Positions 14,470 to 17,464 of a DNA stretch of 17,464 nucleotides are shown piece after piece. The first letter of the stretch is position 1, and each line of letters starts with the position of its first letter. The DNA comes from an uncultured Bacteroidales bacterium (lineage in GTDB: Bacteria; Bacteroidota; Bacteroidia; Bacteroidales; Muribaculaceae): the NCBI GenBank assembly GCA_900554845.1, contig USIY01000021.1, forward strand, positions 1 to 17,464, given 5' to 3'. Made by a program: the position numbers and the translations under genes. The notes beneath the pieces were generated by a model. That model did not search any database and was not told where the DNA came from. It saw only the letters and a program-made list of their open reading frames with translations.

Positions 14470-15015
14470 TCAATTATTTTTCTTATTCAAATGGACCAGC
14501 CCCTCCGGAAGATCCATAAATATCTTTTTGCCTTCATCGTCAATTGAATCTATGAAATCCTCATTATAAGGGATATAGACATCTCCATCGGAACTATACA
14601 CTACCAACAATGCATTCATTGTGGAGTCATCTATCGCCATCACTTTACCTATATTTCCTGTCGTCCGATCAACGACATCATACCCAATCAAATCGGAATC
14701 AAAAACAATTTCTTCCTCCGGGACGTCATAGTATTTGGCTAGATCCTTTCTTAGTCCATATATAGGTTTGTTAACAAAACCGTCGGCTTCTTCCACCGTG
14801 TCCACACCATCAAATTTTATTAGATAAGAGGTGGTTCCCTTAGGCCGGACACTATTGGCATAAAATGGAACTCTGATTCCATCCATGACCACTATAAGAG
14901 GATTATGATCCTCAAGATATTCAGGCTCCACATCGAGAATGGCGTTCAACTCGCCACGCAACGCATGTGTCTTCTGAAACTTTCCGATTTCGACTACATC
15001 TTCCTCTTTGATCAT
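14470..15015 (-). CDS. rimM: Ribosome maturation factor RimM
   Basis: A 181-residue RimM, which binds ribosomal protein S19 and helps mature the head of the 30S subunit and its 16S rRNA. The N-terminal RimM barrel opens with EIGKFQKTHALRGELNA (about 9-25), the family signature. A PRC-barrel fills residues about 98-176, with LIGYDVVDRTTGNIGKVMAID and a NALLVVYSSDGDVYIPY strand pair. Length and motif order are normal. It lies 44 nt after murA and 27 nt before the OmpA-family gene. In many bacteria rimM sits with rpsP and trmD, which are not in this window. Confidence 0.95.
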   Translation of the reverse strand: MIKEEDVVEIGKFQKTHALRGELNAILDVEPEYLEDHNPLIVVMDGIRVPFYANSVRPKGTTSYLIKFDGVDTVEEADGFVNKPIYGLRKDLAKYYDVPEEEIVFDSDLIGYDVVDRTTGNIGKVMAIDDSTMNALLVVYSSDGDVYIPYNEDFIDSIDDEGKKIFMDLPEGLVHLNKKNN

Positions 15016-15059
15016 TTTACATTTGATTTGATTGTATGAAAAGGCGTTGCTCTTTGCAA

Positions 15060-16373
15060 CTACTCTTCTATTCTAATGATTTTTGCCCCCAATTTGTTGA
15101 GACGGCGGTCAATATTGGCATATCCTCTGTCAATCTGCCCTATATTCTGAATTTTACTGGTTCCTTTGGCACCCATAGCAGCTATGAGCATTGCAATTCC
15201 TGCTCGTATGTCCGGCGACACCATATCCGTGGCACGCAAACAATGGAACCTGCCCGCGCCTATCACTACCGCTCGATGTGGATCGCATAATATTATTTTT
15301 GCGCCCATATCCAATAGTTTGTCAACAAAAAACAGTCGGCTTTCAAACATCTTCTGGTGAATAAGGACACTTCCGCGCGCCTGCGTCGCCACAACCAGCA
15401 TAATACTTATCAGATCCGGAGACAATCCCGGCCAGGGAGCGTCCGCGATCGTCATTATAGATTTATCAAGATATTGATCTATTTCATAAATCTCATTCTG
15501 ATTCACTCGGATATTGTCTCCTTCTATCTTCATATTGATTCCGAGACGGGTGAAAGCTACCGGCAACATACCGAGATCCTTTACGCCGACATCCCGCAGA
15601 AGGACATTTGATCCCGTCATTGCAGCCATACCGATGAAACTACCTACCTCAATCATATCGGGCAGCAACCTGTGAGTGGCACCATGAAGTTCCTTTACTC
15701 CATGTATTGTCAATAAATTGGATCCAACCCCCTCGATCCGGGCTCCCATGTTGTTCAACAATCTGCATAGCTGCTGAATATATGGTTCGCACGCGGCATT
15801 GTAAATTGTGGTGTTGCCTTCCGCCAGAACCGACGCCATGATTATATTGGCCGTGCCTGTTACGGAGGCTTCGTCAAGAAGCATATACGTCCCCTTCAGT
15901 CCATTTGGCGCCACTACTTCATAGGTCCGTGTCTCCTGATTGTATTCCAGTTCGGCTCCCAGTTTAATGAACCCCAAGAAGTGCGTGTCCATCCGACGAC
16001 GCCCTATTTTGTCACCCCCCGGTTTTGGCAACAGAGCTTTGCCGAAGCGCGTCAGAAGCGGTCCCATAATCATCACCGACCCTCGCAATGAGGCTGCCTT
16101 TTTACAATAAGTTTCCGACATAAGATAATCCAGATTCACATTGTCCGCCTGAAACTCACATTCCGTCGGACTTATGTAATTGACCTTCACACCCATGTCG
16201 GAAAGAAGCAGTATCAAATTTCTAACATCCGATATTTCAGGAAGATTGCTGATTTTCACTTTCTCTTCCGTCAACAATACCGCGCAGATCACCTCCAGCG
16301 CCTCATTTTTGGCTCCGTTGATGTTGATCTCTCCGCTAAGCGAATGACCGCCCTCGACTATGAAACTGCTCAT
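15060..16373 (-). CDS. murA: UDP-N-acetylglucosamine 1-carboxyvinyltransferase, Asp-for-Cys active site
   Basis: A 437-residue MurA, which transfers enolpyruvate from phosphoenolpyruvate to UDP-GlcNAc in the first committed step of peptidoglycan synthesis, in the cytoplasm. Family residues seen: Lys 22 and Asn 23 (GAKNEAL), Arg 97 (SLRGSV), Arg 126, Asp 320 (GLSPDL) and Arg 390 (DIRAG). The catalytic-loop Cys (Cys 115 in E. coli, in GGCAIGAR) is Asp 121 here, in GGDKIGRR, with the codon GAC at 16011-16013. Fosfomycin inactivates MurA by alkylating that Cys, and Asp variants are known from Mycobacterium and Chlamydia to be active and fosfomycin-insensitive. The start lies 2 nt after the DUF4290 stop. 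This is the only murA in view. Confidence 0.96.
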   Translation of the reverse strand: MSSFIVEGGHSLSGEININGAKNEALEVICAVLLTEEKVKISNLPEISDVRNLILLLSDMGVKVNYISPTECEFQADNVNLDYLMSETYCKKAASLRGSVMIMGPLLTRFGKALLPKPGGDKIGRRRMDTHFLGFIKLGAELEYNQETRTYEVVAPNGLKGTYMLLDEASVTGTANIIMASVLAEGNTTIYNAACEPYIQQLCRLLNNMGARIEGVGSNLLTIHGVKELHGATHRLLPDMIEVGSFIGMAAMTGSNVLLRDVGVKDLGMLPVAFTRLGINMKIEGDNIRVNQNEIYEIDQYLDKSIMTIADAPWPGLSPDLISIMLVVATQARGSVLIHQKMFESRLFFVDKLLDMGAKIILCDPHRAVVIGAGRFHCLRATDMVSPDIRAGIAMLIAAMGAKGTSKIQNIGQIDRGYANIDRRLNKLGAKIIRIEE

Positions 16374-16375
16374 AA

Positions 16376-16966
16376 TTACTTTTTGCGTTTCTTCTTGCTT
16401 TGCTGTGTCGGAACAGCCTCGCGGAACTCGTAGAGTTGATATTTCTCCGGGTCCAGAGCTATCTTGCCTCCAGAAAAGAATTCAAGGTCTCTGAGAATGC
16501 GGGCATCATTAACCCCCTCTTTGTTATTGACCAGCATTGTCTTCTTCATATGGTTGGCTATCATATTGATATATTCATCGCGCTCCGGACTGTCGTCCAT
16601 ATCCGCGATGACAGGGATCATTTTCTCTATGTATTTCCCATAATGTCGTAACGCTATATGTTCGGAGGTATATGGGATGCGTTCGGGTTTAGGATTGATC
16701 TGTTCTGCCGTTATCACCGGACATGGAAAATCAACGTCCAGTTTGAAATCCGACATTATCTGCATCTGGTCCCAAATTTTTGACAGATCGTCGTTATCGT
16801 CTTTCAATTCAGGAAACAAGTTGGCCATAACGTCCACTATGGCATATGCACATGCGTTGCGCTCATCTCTGTCTTCGATGGAAACGCAATATTCTACCAA
16901 CGATTGCATGGTTCTGCCGAATTCAGGCAACCGAACTGGCTCCTTATCTGTATTGTATGGAATCAT
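16376..16966 (-). CDS. DUF4290 protein
   Basis: A 196-residue cytoplasmic protein of the Bacteroidota-restricted DUF4290 family. The start MIPYNTDKEPVRLPEFGRTMQ matches the family's YNTxRxxLxLPEYGRxIQ opening, which fixes the start codon at 16966. The middle (RDERNACAYAIVDVMANLFPELKD, then SKIWDQM) is helical, and the C-terminus is a basic tail QSKKKRKK. No catalytic motif is known to me and no function is established. It sits immediately upstream of murA (2 nt gap), an arrangement I recall as common in the phylum, so a link to cell-wall synthesis or division is reasonable but unproven. Its promoter ends almost at the start codon. Confidence 0.88.
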   Translation of the reverse strand: MIPYNTDKEPVRLPEFGRTMQSLVEYCVSIEDRDERNACAYAIVDVMANLFPELKDDNDDLSKIWDQMQIMSDFKLDVDFPCPVITAEQINPKPERIPYTSEHIALRHYGKYIEKMIPVIADMDDSPERDEYINMIANHMKKTMLVNNKEGVNDARILRDLEFFSGGKIALDPEKYQLYEFREAVPTQQSKKKRKK

Positions 16967-16971
16967 ATCTG

Positions 16972-17002
16972 CAAATTTAATTAAAATTCCCTATTTTACA
17001 AA
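16972..17002 (-). promoter_or_regulatory. Bacteroidota-type promoter of DUF4290-murA-rimM-ompA
   Basis: On the minus strand TTTG (17002-16999) and TAAATTTG (16979-16972) are separated by exactly 19 nt, a full consensus match. The DUF4290 ATG begins only 5 nt after the -7 box, so the predicted start site falls on or within a few nucleotides of the ATG. Confidence 0.7.
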
Positions 17003-17021
17003 CCCGACTCTGCACTTTATT

Positions 17022-17464
17022 TTATGCGAGGAGATGCTTCAATGGATTTTCTCCATGGACCGCTTCATAATCTTTGATGTACATTGGTATTCCATACGCC
17101 ACATCAATAAAATCATGTTCACGGAAAGCTTTTTCGGAAAGCGCCACCATATCTTGCGCCAACGGGACAATGCCCTCCATCCAATGACAGTCCGGACGTT
17201 CGATGACATCCTTGGTCTTGGCCGAACCGTCGCCCATAAACCATAATTGACGGCCAGGTGCAAAATCACGGAAAGAATCCGGTTTTACTATCATAGCCTG
17301 AGGTTCCATCAAGGCATCAAGATGAAAATCATAGGCCGCCGTATATACTTCCATACGACGGGCGTCAACCATAGGAACAAGTATTTCGTCGCCGGTGAAA
17401 TTCAGATTTCTGAACATAGCCTTCACCGCTATCAACTTCAATGTCTCCACTCCTATCAACGGGA
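17022..17464 (-). CDS. tsaB: TsaB, tRNA threonylcarbamoyladenosine synthesis (5'-truncated by window edge)
   Basis: The C-terminal part (about 147 residues) of TsaB, the partner that binds TsaD and TsaE to make N6-threonylcarbamoyladenosine at position 37 of ANN-decoding tRNAs. The window begins inside the conserved PLIGVETLKLIA segment. MVDARRMEVYTAAYD is the family's DARRxEVY motif, and FMGDGSAKTKDV corresponds to the GDGA-like loop. It ends with VAYGIPMYIKDYEAV, the typical C-terminal TsaB phrase. The frame stays open to the last base, and the N-terminal ASKHA half lies outside the window. Intergenic 16967-17021 separates it from DUF4290, which has its own promoter. Confidence 0.9.
   Translation of the reverse strand, partial: PLIGVETLKLIAVKAMFRNLNFTGDEILVPMVDARRMEVYTAAYDFHLDALMEPQAMIVKPDSFRDFAPGRQLWFMGDGSAKTKDVIERPDCHWMEGIVPLAQDMVALSEKAFREHDFIDVAYGIPMYIKDYEAVHGENPLKHLLA

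Noticed and set aside
14176..14547. A 123-codon plus-strand frame spanning the ompA-rimM junction.
   Set aside because: It is antisense to two well-supported genes, has a low-quality composition and no promoter. Considered spurious.
15041..15060. Small hairpin GTTGC-AAAGA-GCAAC between murA and rimM, followed by GCCTTTTC on the minus strand.
   Set aside because: Only 5 bp of stem and a weak T-run. It cannot be called a terminator inside what looks like an operon.

Overview
The window looks like core chromosome from the order Bacteroidales (phylum Bacteroidota), and I would guess Muribaculaceae or a close relative. The evidence is a type B T9SS C-terminal sorting domain, a Bacteroides-type serine palmitoyltransferase, a DUF4290 protein next to murA, a DUF1599 gene followed by a BT_3928-like membrane protein, and promoters of the TTTG-N19-TAnnTTTG type. 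I see no phage, integron, CRISPR array, tRNA or rRNA. The family-level placement is a guess from gene style.

Layout. (1) Positions 1-1168, minus strand: two small surface or periplasmic lipoprotein genes, the second resembling DUF5036. (2) Positions 1418-8957, minus strand: a tight six-gene run read in the order spt, tgt, lptG-like permease, type B CTD protein, four-LysM/binding-protein-like protein, beta-barrel porin. Joints are 1 and 12 nt gaps, a 71 nt gap (or a 1 nt TGATG overlap), then two ATGA overlaps. A well-formed Bacteroidota promoter (9011-9041) stands in front of spt. Most products concern the envelope: sphingolipid synthesis, LPS transport, secretion, peptidoglycan binding and the outer membrane. 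(3) Positions 8958-9674: a divergent intergenic region holding repeat element A. (4) Positions 9675-12397, plus strand: sodB, repeat element B, then the overlapping DUF1599 and BT_3928-like genes. (5) rlmH (minus) overlaps the end of the BT_3928-like gene by 35 nt. (6) Positions 13004-13621, plus strand: a secreted Cys-rich/LTxxQ protein, closed by a strong bidirectional terminator. (7) Positions 13729-17464, minus strand: tsaB (partial), DUF4290, murA, rimM and an OmpA-domain protein. DUF4290-murA-rimM-ompA form a likely operon behind their own promoter.

Most of the window is ordinary housekeeping and envelope biology. The most noteworthy signal is non-coding: two long imperfect palindromes (211 and 188 bp) flank sodB. 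Their terminal repeats are unrelated, but they share a 68-nt core in opposite orientation (about 69% identical by hand alignment). The core contains a hairpin with compensatory base changes and has the same layout on its downstream side in both elements. Other points worth a second look are a Tgt without its zinc cysteines, a MurA with Asp in place of the fosfomycin-target Cys, a near-leaderless promoter for DUF4290, and the decapeptide Cys repeats.
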